Assembly: GCA_007570785.1 (NCBI GenBank)
Contig: ML662442.1
Coordinates: 37,149,818 to 37,213,817, forward strand
DNA from: Antilocapra americana
Lineage: Eukaryota > Chordata > Mammalia > Artiodactyla > Antilocapridae
Length of the DNA stretch: 64,000 nucleotides
Reading direction: 5' to 3'
Part shown: positions 59,401 to 64,000 of the stretch, piece by piece
Layout of the letters: the number at the start of each line of letters is the position of its first letter
Position numbering within the stretch: the first letter of the stretch is position 1
The notes under the pieces: model-generated
Seen by the model: the letters and a program-made list of their open reading frames with translations, nothing else
Database searches by the model: none
What the model was told of the DNA's origin: nothing
Made by a program: the position numbers and the translations under genes

Positions 59401-61561
59401 CTCATGTTGTTAACCTGGACTGTTTTGCTCATTAAAAAAAAAAATTGCTAGTTACAAATACCTTCATGAAACTTAAACCTAAATAGTGCTTTGAGGCACT
59501 ATAGGAAATAGTCTGGTCTCTTTTTTTTTTTCTTCAAAACAAAACAAAAAAACACGTGGCACAGCCTCTCTGGTAAACACTAGCATGAGGAGAGGGATTA
59601 AATTTTGTTTCTAATGATGGATTTTTCAAATCATGAGAACTTGAATTTCATCTAGGAAAGCTCTGGTAACACCTTTCCAGACTTTGGCAAGTTATTCAGA
59701 CTCTAGTCAAAAAGTTCAAAGTTGGTAATTTATGTCACAGACAATTTCTTTGTAAAACTGTAATTTTTTCTTCACTTTTCAGTCTCATGACTCTTTTCTT
59801 AAATTGTTGACAATTTAGCATTGAAATGTTCCTAGCATAAACCAGTTGATACATCTAATGTGAGGTTTCCTAACATAGGGTGGAGGGAGAACAAAAATTA
59901 AAGGACTGATAACCTCAAAACTGATAAACCTACTGCCTTGTCAATAGCATCCCAAATTTTTTGACCTTTTGAATTTTTCTTGAGTTTTGAAAAATAATCA
60001 CACAGCAATATATTAGTTATGCACAGGATCTAAAAATTTAAGAAAAACAGGCTTTATAGAAAATACACTAACATAAGAATGTCACACATCATGTCACTTG
60101 TAAATTTTCTCATTTTCTGAATTCAGTGGCTTAAACTGAAGTACTTTACATTAAAAACAAAACAAAACACACAGCATATATATAATATACTACCTCTCTT
60201 TAAAGCACCAGCTAAAATGGTGCCAAGAGCTAGAAAACAGCCTATAATTTAACAGGTGATAAGGATTTAAGAAATAATGCAATCAAATAAAATTGTACCA
60301 CTCTCAAGAGCATGAGAATGAGATCTGTGCTTATTGTACAGTTAAGAGAACAGCTAGAGCACCAGCACTGACATCCCTGGCTGCACTGTACGGCGCCACT
60401 GCCAAGTTTTAAGTGACTATGGAAACGTAAGCGGGCAAAAATGACATGAAATAGCCTATCAAGAAAAAAAAGGACAATGACTCTATGCCAAAAAATGAAA
60501 AACATTAAAAAGTACTTCTTTCTCCCCCAGGATCCAATAAGATACAGCTCCACATCTCCATCTTTAAAGTGCTCTGAAAGATCCTGCTACTGAACTGATA
60601 TTATTATTACTTTTTATAATGATCTTTTTCTGACATCTGTATTTCATCAATTAAAAATTTTTTTTCTCCCTTTTAAAGGCTAAATATCTAGAAATCTAAT
60701 CTTTTCTACAAAGGCTTTCTGACAATTTTCACTATTTCTGCTTTTTTTTCCTCTTCAGCTGTTTTAGGGCTTCCATCACCATTTATCATCAAGAAAAAGA
60801 ATACATAAGATGTCTGACTCAGAGCAAGCAATGAACAGTGTGACTATTTTTGAGCCACGACCACGTCAGCATGGCATCTCTTTTTCCTGTTTAACACAGC
60901 AGCATTTGTCACTCGATGTTTCATAACATACTAAGCGTTGATGCTCATCAACCCAGATTTTTTCCCTCATGGCTAACTTGTAACACTCCCTTATCAACAC
61001 CGAGAGGAAGATGTTAACTAAGTCTGCATCTAAGAACTAGACATATTCTTACAAAAGTGTACTATTTAACTTTTGGAGAATGGAAGGATGTATTTTCCTT
61101 TCTTTTTTTAAAATTGAGATGTAACTAACATATAACAGGAGATATTTTCTGACAGTTTAAACGGTGTACTTTCATGAGAAAACTTTGAAAAATTCACCAA
61201 CTGTTTATCTACCTATGTATGGGATTCCCAGGTGGCTCAGTGGTAAAGAATCCCACCTGCTAAGTAGGAGGTGGGGGTTCGATCTCTAGGTCAGGGATCC
61301 CCTGGATAAAGAAATGGCAACCCACTCTAGTATTATTGCCTGGGAAATCCAATGGACAGAGGAGCCTAGTGGGCTATAGTCCATGGAGTCACAAAAGAGT
61401 TGGCTTAGCAACTAAAGCAACAACAATTTAAATACTTCAGCAAAATACACTCTTAATCTAATACATTTTCTTACCTCAGGAGCAAACATGGTCTCATAGG
61501 TAGGATTATACTGAACCTCTTTGACAGCAGGGTCAAGGTGAACTCCAGTCTCCAGATCTTC
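32309..61561 (-). CDS. CDC40: CDC40 (PRP17) splicing factor, exons 2-15
   Basis: CDC40/PRP17 is a nuclear WD40 protein of the spliceosome, needed around the second catalytic step of pre-mRNA splicing. Fourteen coding exons were placed on the minus strand by matching translated segments and requiring AG acceptors and GT donors. The phases join without error and give 516 codons plus TAA, residues 64-579 if numbered as in human. Residues 64 to about 285 form the N-terminal, mostly non-repeat part, including [15 protein letters not shown] and [14 protein letters not shown]. Residues from about 286 form the seven-blade WD40 propeller, with repeat ends LWEVYG, LWDTET, WEWDIP, IWDWKT and LIKLWD. Exon 1 (about 63 residues) and the promoter are right of 64000. 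A few residues differ from my memory of human, for example Asp in VYGDRRC. No damage was seen, so it is a functional single-copy type gene. Confidence 0.96.
33489..33633 (-). CDS. CDC40: CDC40 exon 14
   Basis: 145 bp, residues 473-521: [38 protein letters not shown] and CQVDFSPDM. Acceptor GAATTTACAG, donor GTAAGT. Confidence 0.96.
34150..35275 (-). mobile_element. L1 3' part with nested SINE
   Basis: In CDC40 intron 13. Minus-orientation L1 from AAAAATTTTTATTGAAGTAA (3' end) through CTGTGCTATACAGAGGACC, GGCTGAGTAGTATTCCATTA and GCTGTTTCCATGCCTTGGGT to the ORF2 end, past AGGTCTTCTGCCTATTTTTT. A (TA)n run lies at 34431-34446. Interrupted by a Bov-tA at 34541-34721. No intact ORF2. Confidence 0.88.
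34541..34721 (-). mobile_element. Bov-tA SINE nested in L1
   Basis: Minus orientation: TTTAGTCACTAAGTCATGCC, CAGGCAAGAATACTGAAGTG and CACCAAGGAAGCCC. ATGATAATCT flanks it at 34531-34540 and 34722-34731, and removing one copy restores the L1 sequence. Confidence 0.92.
35276..36223. other. CDC40 intron 13 stretch, nothing recognised
   Basis: Between the L1 and exon 13 I recognise no repeat or gene. 35278-35740 has somewhat higher GC and could be a degraded repeat or retrocopy, but no frame is supported. Confidence 0.4.
36224..36300 (-). CDS. CDC40: CDC40 exon 13
   Basis: 77 bp, residues 447-473: [19 protein letters not shown] then VTLSPN. Acceptor TAATTTTTAG, donor GTGAGT. Confidence 0.95.
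37795..38012 (+). mobile_element. Bov-tA SINE
   Basis: Near-consensus copy: GCTTCCCTGGTAGCTCAGCT, GGTTCAATCCCTGGGTTGGG, CCACTCCAGTATTCTTGCC, GTCGCAAAGAGTCGGACACG and an AGCACAGCACAGC tail. ACAAATA at 37787-37793 and 38014-38020 may be its target duplication. Confidence 0.95.
38310..38775 (+). mobile_element. L1 3' UTR fragment
   Basis: Plus orientation: AAGTGAAATAAGTCAGACAG, ATGGTGGCTGCCAGGGGAT, ACCATGGTGACTATTGTTG and the end TATATCTCAATAAAACTGGG follow the L1 3' UTR order. Contains the palindrome at 38662-38697. Confidence 0.8.
38662..38697. repeat. Perfect 16-bp inverted repeat, 4-nt loop
   Basis: CAGTGTGAAAGAGTTA at 38662-38677 and its exact reverse complement at 38682-38697, with ACTC between. 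It lies inside the L1 tail. Confidence 0.95.
38795..39000 (+). repeat. MIR SINE
   Basis: TGGGAACTTGGGCAGATTAC, TCAGTTTTCTTATCTATAAA and AGAGCTCAATAAATGTAATA in MIR order. Confidence 0.7.
39541..39813 (-). mobile_element. Bov-A2 SINE (dimer)
   Basis: Minus orientation: (GCT)2-3 tail, TCACTTCAGTCGTGTCCGAC, joint ATGCATGAAAGTGAAAAGTA, second monomer CGCTCAGTTGAGTCTGACTC. AATTTCTTTTA just upstream and AATTTCTCTTA just after 39813 are a probable target duplication with one mismatch. Confidence 0.94.
40233..40440 (+). mobile_element. Bov-tA SINE
   Basis: CTTCTCTGGTGGCTCAGATG, CAATGCAGGAGACCCAGGTT, CTACAGTATTCTTGCCTGGA and CACAAAGAGTCGGACATGAC in plus orientation. Confidence 0.93.
41174..41307 (-). 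CDS. CDC40: CDC40 exon 12
   Basis: 134 bp, residues 403-447: [38 protein letters not shown] and SLRVWE. WD repeat 4. Acceptor TTGATATACAG, donor GTGAGT. Confidence 0.96.
41559..41674 (-). CDS. CDC40: CDC40 exon 11
   Basis: 116 bp, residues 364-402: [40 protein letters not shown] repeat 3. Acceptor TTGGTTTTAG, donor GTAAGT. Confidence 0.96.
41945..42180 (+). repeat. MIR SINE
   Basis: In CDC40 intron 10. TTACTAGCTGTGTAACCCTG, CAGTTTTCTCATCTATAACA, TGTTAGGGCTGAACAAGAT and AAGTGCTTAGTATAATGC form a nearly full MIR. Confidence 0.8.
42694..42795 (-). CDS. CDC40: CDC40 exon 10
   Basis: 102 bp, residues 330-364: [19 protein letters not shown] then [16 protein letters not shown] repeat 2. Acceptor GCCTTTAG, donor GTAAGA. 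Confidence 0.95.
42796..44870 (-). other. CDC40: CDC40 intron 9
   Basis: 2.1 kb. An L2-like stretch lies at 44330-44790; 42800-44000 has nothing recognisable. Small open frames here have no coding support. Confidence 0.8.
44330..44790 (+). repeat. L2-like LINE remnant
   Basis: TTTAGTTCTGGCTCTCATCA, CAAATCTGATCATGATGCTT, TTCCTGCAAGAGCTG and CATACCCCTCCTTCAAGACT recall the L2 3' region. Strongly diverged; the family is likely but not certain. Confidence 0.5.
44871..44916 (-). CDS. CDC40: CDC40 exon 9 (46-bp short exon)
   Basis: Only 46 bp, residues 315-330: [15 protein letters not shown] plus one base. Acceptor TTTTTCCTCCAG, donor GTAATA. The phase fits its neighbours exactly. It is easily missed because it is so short. 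Confidence 0.94.
45086..45323 (+). mobile_element. Bov-tA SINE with target duplication
   Basis: Element at about 45096-45313: GCCTCAGATGGTAAAGAATC, TGCCGGAGACCTGGATTCGA, GACAGAGGAGCCTGGCAGG and AGTCAGACATGACTGAGTGA. TGGTGCTATT occurs at 45086-45095 and 45314-45323. The SINE head is slightly truncated. Confidence 0.92.
45622..45635. repeat. Target duplication of the U6 fragment, left
   Basis: TAAAAGCTGTTATG, exact copy at 45662-45675. Confidence 0.9.
45637..45661 (+). pseudogene. U6 snRNA 5' fragment (25 nt retrocopy)
   Basis: GTGCTTGCTTTGGCAGCACA followed by TATAC equals U6 snRNA nucleotides 1-25, except two C to T changes, both at CpG sites. The next bases, TAAAA, also match U6 26-30 but belong to a 14-bp duplication: TAAAAGCTGTTATG lies at 45622-45635 and 45662-45675. 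The left copy follows TT, giving an L1 endonuclease-like TT/AAAA site. This looks like an L1-driven insertion of only the 5' end of U6, primed internally at U6 UAAAA. It sits in CDC40 intron 8, opposite to the gene. Not functional. Confidence 0.85.
45662..45675. repeat. Target duplication of the U6 fragment, right
   Basis: TAAAAGCTGTTATG; its first five bases also coincide with U6 positions 26-30. Confidence 0.9.
45676..47147 (-). other. CDC40: CDC40 intron 8, remainder
   Basis: No gene or confident repeat seen. 45720-46190 is GC-richer and ends AGGGACGGTGCCAAAG with a nearby CATAATAGG, so it may be a degraded old LINE or MIR-age repeat. Confidence 0.4.
47148..47222 (-). CDS. CDC40: CDC40 exon 8
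   Basis: 75 bp, 25 codons in phase 0, residues 290-314: [19 protein letters not shown] then MDCKIK, the core of WD repeat 1. Acceptor TTTTTACAG, donor GTGAGT. Confidence 0.95.
48054..48193 (-). CDS. CDC40: CDC40 exon 7
   Basis: 140 bp, residues 243-289: [37 protein letters not shown] and SGHTK, which opens the first WD40 repeat. Acceptor GTTTCAG, donor GTAAAT. Confidence 0.96.
48690..48782 (+). repeat. MIR 3' end remnant
   Basis: In CDC40 intron 6: GAATTAAATGACATAGTATA, GCACAGAATAAGTACTCAAT and AAATGTTGGCTGTT. Confidence 0.65.
49000..49096 (-). CDS. CDC40: CDC40 exon 6
   Basis: 97 bp, residues 211-243: [19 protein letters not shown] then [14 protein letters not shown] charged linker ahead of the propeller. 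Acceptor TTTCCTTAG, donor GTAATA. Confidence 0.95.
49516..49754 (-). mobile_element. Bov-tA SINE with target duplication
   Basis: In CDC40 intron 5. TGTGTCCAACTCTTGTGATC, CAGGCAAGAATACTGGAGTG and CAGGGATCAAACCTGCGTCT, then GAGGGAAGCCC. AAAAGGAAG occurs at 49516-49524 and 49746-49754. Confidence 0.92.
50405..50544 (-). CDS. CDC40: CDC40 exon 5
   Basis: 140 bp, residues 164-210: [36 protein letters not shown] and KDVAKPSE. Lysine-rich, probably carrying nuclear-localisation-like basic residues. Acceptor CAATGTAG, donor GTAAGC. Confidence 0.96.
50545..51986 (-). other. CDC40: CDC40 intron 4
   Basis: 1.4 kb AT-rich sequence. No repeat or gene recognised apart from a short CA run near 50596. Confidence 0.7.
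51987..52070 (-). CDS. CDC40: CDC40 exon 4
   Basis: 84 bp, residues 136-164: [19 protein letters not shown] through EEAEKNQ. Acceptor TACCTTTCAG, donor GTAACT. Met and Thr in HQMSTKY differ from the Val and Ala I recall in human. Confidence 0.95.
52888..53013 (+). mobile_element. Bov-tA SINE 3' half
   Basis: In CDC40 intron 3. ATGGAGAAGGAAATGGCAAT, CCACTCCAGTATTCTTGCC, GACAGGGGAGCCTGGCAGGC and GCTGGACATGACTTAGCAAC. The tRNA-derived head is missing. Confidence 0.9.
53014..53288 (+). mobile_element. L1 3' UTR tail
   Basis: AACAAACTAATGGTTAGGTT, ACTGAATCACTGCTGTGCAC and CTGAAACGTATAATATTGTA, then ACTGCAATTAAAAATTAAAA, follow the end of ruminant L1 3' UTRs and finish A-rich. It directly continues the preceding SINE half. 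Confidence 0.75.
54106..54216 (-). mobile_element. CT run and Bov-tA fragment
   Basis: (CT)n at 54106-54115 precedes a truncated minus Bov-tA: AGTTGCTAAGTCATGTTCAA, GCAACCCCATGGACTGCAGC and GGGATTCTCCAGGCAAGAAT. It ends abruptly at ACTC. Confidence 0.85.
54485..54500. repeat. AC microsatellite
   Basis: A short (AC)n run about 40 bp downstream of the exon 3 donor on the gene's strand. Confidence 0.85.
54542..54671 (-). CDS. CDC40: CDC40 exon 3
   Basis: 130 bp, residues 93 to the first base of codon 136: [19 protein letters not shown] through [11 protein letters not shown]. Acceptor ACATTGCAG, donor GTAAGG. Confidence 0.96.
57083..57283 (-). mobile_element. BovB 3' fragment with target duplication
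   Basis: Minus orientation: TTCAGTTGCTCAGTCGTGTC, GAGTCAGTGATGCCATCCAA and TCTTCCCCAGCATCAGTAC. GTACACTGT at 57074-57082 and 57284-57292 flanks it. A short TATATATATA expansion interrupts it at about 57130. Confidence 0.88.
57550..57770 (+). mobile_element. Bov-tA SINE
   Basis: GGGCTTCCCAGGTGGTGCTA, GATTTGATCCCTGGGTCGGG, CCACTCCAGTATTCTTGCC and GAGTTGGACACGACTAAAGC. Probable imperfect target duplication CTTAGTAGTAT (about 57539) and CTTAGCAGTAT (about 57772). Confidence 0.93.
58450..58645 (+). repeat. MIR SINE
   Basis: GAGCTGGACTCAAATCCCCA, AAATTCCTCACTCTAAAATA, GGGTCATAGAGAGAGCTAAA and AGAGTAATAAGTGGTTG in MIR order. Confidence 0.65.
58680..58960 (+). repeat. L2-like remnant
   Basis: ACCAAACTCATGATCTTGGC and ATTCCCTTCTGCCTAGAACC, then GAAGGCCTACCTAG resemble the L2 3' region. 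Cut by the BovB that follows. Confidence 0.45.
58962..59245 (+). mobile_element. BovB 3' fragment
   Basis: Plus orientation: GAAGCTGAAACTCCAATACT, GATGGCATCACTGACTCAAT, GTTCATGGGGTCGCAAAGAG and ACTGAACTGAACAGAACTGA end repeats. Confidence 0.92.
61098..61215 (-). repeat. L1-like 3' remnant
   Basis: TTTTTTTAAAATTGAGATGT then AACTAACATATAACAGGAG resembles old L1 3' ends. Weak. Confidence 0.4.
61220..61432 (+). mobile_element. Bov-tA SINE
   Basis: GGGATTCCCAGGTGGCTCAG, GGGGGTTCGATCTCTAGGTC, GACAGAGGAGCCTAGTGGGC and an AACAACAA-type tail. It ends about 40 bp from the CDC40 exon 2 donor. Confidence 0.92.
61475..61561 (-). CDS. CDC40: CDC40 exon 2
   Basis: 87 bp, phase 0 at both ends. Encodes residues 64-92, [19 protein letters not shown] through ETMFAPE. 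Acceptor TTTCTTATAG, donor GTAAGA. Confidence 0.95.
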
Positions 61562-62351
61562 CTATAAGAAAACCAAATGAACATTAAAGATATGACAAGT
61601 AATTACTATATTTTAGAAATTACATTAAGGTCACACAAGCCATCTTAACACTAATTTTATGAAGATTACACTAATACTCTGATTAATCATTCTAATAATC
61701 AAAGGCTAATAAAAGTATATAATATAAACAGTTATAGGGATTAGAATGCATAACAAAAAGATTTTCCTTCCAAAGCACTATCTCATCTGAAAAAATTAAA
61801 ATTTCTAAATAAGTCAAAACCACTCAAACCAATAAAAAAAAAAACAATCAAAGCCTTAAAGCAAGAGAGTCCAAAAGAGAGTCTTTATTAACTCAAAAGG
61901 TCTGATCTTCTGGTTCCAAATTCAAGAGAAGCATGCCTTCTTTATTTAGCACACCTTATTAGGTATGTACCTAGATGGACTTGGTTAGGGACTGCAGAAG
62001 AAACAGAAGGGGGTGACAAGGCCCAAAACTTCTAAATATAATAATCTAGGTGTTATTATCTATGTCAACTCTTAAATTCATCCCCCAACTTAATGAACAT
62101 AAAAATCTCATCTCCACCAGAGAATCACTGGTAGTCTATCTTATGTAACCCCACCACATGAACAATGATAAATTACACTCTTCTAGCCTGGATCTCTTCC
62201 CTGAACTCTACGGATTTATATATCTGAGCTTCAACTCAACATCTTTTCTCCCAGGATATCTAATAGATATTTCAAACTTAATATACCCAAAAAGGGAGCC
62301 TCTGGTTTCTCCTTCCTCAGTGACTCCTTCTCCTTCTTCTCTTTCTCCTTG

Positions 62352-62491
62352 TGCTGCTGCTGCTGCTAAGTCACTTCAGTTGTGTCCAACTCTTTGGGAC
62401 CCCATGGACAGAGGAGCCCACCAGGCTCCTTCCTCTGTCCACGGGATTCTGTAGGCAAGAATACTGGAGTGAGCTGTCATGTCCTTCTCCA
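62352..62491 (-). mobile_element. Bov-A SINE monomer
   Basis: (GCT)n tail at about 62353-62368, then AAGTCACTTCAGTTGTGTCC, GGCAAGAATACTGGAGTGAG and TCCTTCTCC. CAGTGACTCCTTCT occurs on both sides, at about 62319 and 62492. The left copy is separated from the element by some 20 pyrimidines. Confidence 0.88.
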
Positions 62492-62499
62492 GTGACTCC

Positions 62500-63600
62500 T
62501 TCTAGCTTTCTCTAAATGAACCATAATTCTACCCTTACATCTGTTCAGGTGAAAATTGCCAAAGTTATACTTGACTTCTTCCTTTCACATTGTACATCCA
62601 AGCCATCAGCAAATCCTCTATCTTCTCTGAACACCCAGAGTTCCCCTGCTTTTCAAAGTCCTCTTTCACTATCACCTCAGTCCAACTTATCTTCTGGCAG
62701 CTGGATTATTGTAATACCCTCCGAACTAGTCCCTGCTTCTGCCCTTGTCCACCCACACCTCACTTCATAAAGAGGCCAGTGTGAGTCTTTTAAAGTATTA
62801 GTCAGATTATGTTCCTCTTTCACTCTTAAACCCTCTGGTAGCTTCTCCACTTAGGGTAAGAGCTGAATGAAGGCCTGCAGGGCTCGTTACCAAGTTTTCT
62901 CACAAAGTATGGCTCCCAAAGGTACTTTTTATAGGGCACTGCCGTCTTCCTGGATTGTCCTGCCTCAAGCATTTACTATTAAAAACGTGCTATCGCTACA
63001 TGTTCTATTTACATATCAAACATGTTATAAACAAATTTCCTTTAATTAGGGTATTCAAGTTATATTTTGAAAATTTTAAGGAAGTTATATATCATATATG
63101 ATTTGCATTTCAGTAAAGCTGAAATTATAACTGCCATCATAAAATGAAAAAGTTTGAATCTAACTGGTTGAGAATTTACCCTCCATAATCTGTCCTTTAT
63201 CCTTACCAGCTCTGTCTTCACCCAGCCCTGTGCCTGTACTCACTTTGCTCCAGACGTGCTGGCTTATTTGTTATTCCTGGAATTCACCAAAAGGCAATCC
63301 TATTTCAGGGTCTCCACATTTACTCTTCCCTTTTCTTGGAATGTTCTTTCTCTGGATAGCCACACGACTGTTCTCTCTCCTTTCAGGTCTCTGTACGGTT
63401 TTTCTATTTTCCCTTTACCCTACTTTATTTTTCTCCATTATATTTATCACCAGCTGACATACTTATTGTCTGCTTCCCTCTATTAAAGTATAAACTACAG
63501 AAGTTGGACTTTGTATACGCAAATGTGTCCTTAGCCCCTAGAACTATCCCTAACACACCACCATCTTTATTCTGCTGGCCTCTTGCTGATGTAGGATATA
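62500..63600 (+). repeat. L2-like LINE remnant, possibly several pieces
   Basis: TGGATTATTGTAATACCCTC, GAGGCCAGTGTGAGTCTTTT, AAACCCTCTGGTAGCTTCTC, TTGGAATGTTCTTTCTCTGG and CCTTAGCCCCTAGAACTATC follow the L2 3' end order. Apparent open frames here are inside the repeat. Confidence 0.55.
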
Positions 63601-64000
63601 TCTGTCAACATAACACAAAGATAATACAAAGCAATATGGCAAATTTTGCAGGACAGGTAGGATATCATGAAGTTGACAGTGATGCTGGAGAAGCAGTGTC
63701 ACAGACAAATGAAGATCTGGTAGGGTCAGGCCAGTTAACGACCAAAGGGAGAAACCAGACAGGAAAAATACTACTATAGGCACAGTTATGGTTCCAAAAT
63801 TTTGTCACTATTAAAACACCCTTCACCAAAGCAGGCAACTTTAGCTACTCGACTTCACAAACATATAGTCTGGTCTGGCCCCCTTAAACATCCTTCCTCT
63901 CGGTTTCAAAATCGTCTACATCTTTATCTTACCCTTTCTCTTGACTTCAATCTCCACCCCTAATTTTTATCTGCAGTCTTGACCACACCTGCCCTCTGCA

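Larger units (their letters stand above)
54672..61474 (-). other. CDC40: CDC40 intron 2
   Basis: The largest intron in the window, 6.8 kb. It holds BovB (57083, 58962), Bov-tA (57550, 61220), MIR (58450) and an L1-like piece (61098). 54700-57060 and 59250-61090 have no recognisable gene or repeat. Confidence 0.85.
61562..64000 (-). other. CDC40: CDC40 intron 1 (part)
   Basis: Upstream of exon 2 on the minus strand and open to the window edge. It contains a Bov-A copy (62352) and L2-like sequence (62500-63600). Exon 1 was not seen. Confidence 0.8.

Noticed and set aside
1..64000. CRISPR array, phage, toxin-antitoxin or other prokaryote-style system
   Set aside because: No regularly spaced repeats, operons or ribosome-binding sites; sequence is mammalian throughout.

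Overview
The window is nuclear DNA from a ruminant, most likely a bovid such as cattle, sheep, goat or yak. The evidence is many BovB LINE copies, Bov-tA and Bov-A2 tRNA-derived SINEs, cetartiodactyl CHR-type SINEs and ruminant L1 tails, plus exons of two mammalian genes. The species cannot be fixed from the sequence alone. No bacterial genes, CRISPR array or phage-like cassette is present, and most long open reading frames lie inside retrotransposons.

There are two real genes in convergent order. The plus-strand gene is METTL24. Only its terminal coding exon (20540-20854) lies here, preceded by about 20.5 kb of its last intron. The minus-strand gene is CDC40 (PRP17, a WD40 second-step splicing factor). 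Fourteen coding exons run from 61561 down to the stop codon at 32309-32311, followed by a 3' UTR to about 30.5 kb. The exons sum to 516 codons plus stop in one unbroken frame. That fits the 579-residue family length if exon 1, about 63 codons, lies beyond the right edge.

Layout: 1-20539 is METTL24 intron, dense in BovB, SINEs, MIR, L1 and MaLR LTR fragments, with an antisense intact-ORF retrocopy of ISCA1 at 3120-3752. 20855 to about 30530 is METTL24 3' UTR and intergenic DNA with a 1.6 kb BovB. About 30530-64000 is CDC40, with introns holding L1, BovB and SINE insertions and a tiny U6 snRNA fragment.

The unusual items are small-scale retrotransposition products. A 25-nt U6 5' fragment sits between 14-bp target duplications. 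A polyadenylated insertion starting in BovB and running into about 345 bp of other sequence splits a SINE. A BovB carries an inverted copy of its own 3' end. A perfect 16-bp palindrome lies in an L1 tail. A CHR SINE is interrupted by Bov-tA sequence at a shared 9-mer. The ISCA1 retrocopy has lost an iron-sulfur ligand cysteine. No new multi-gene system was found.
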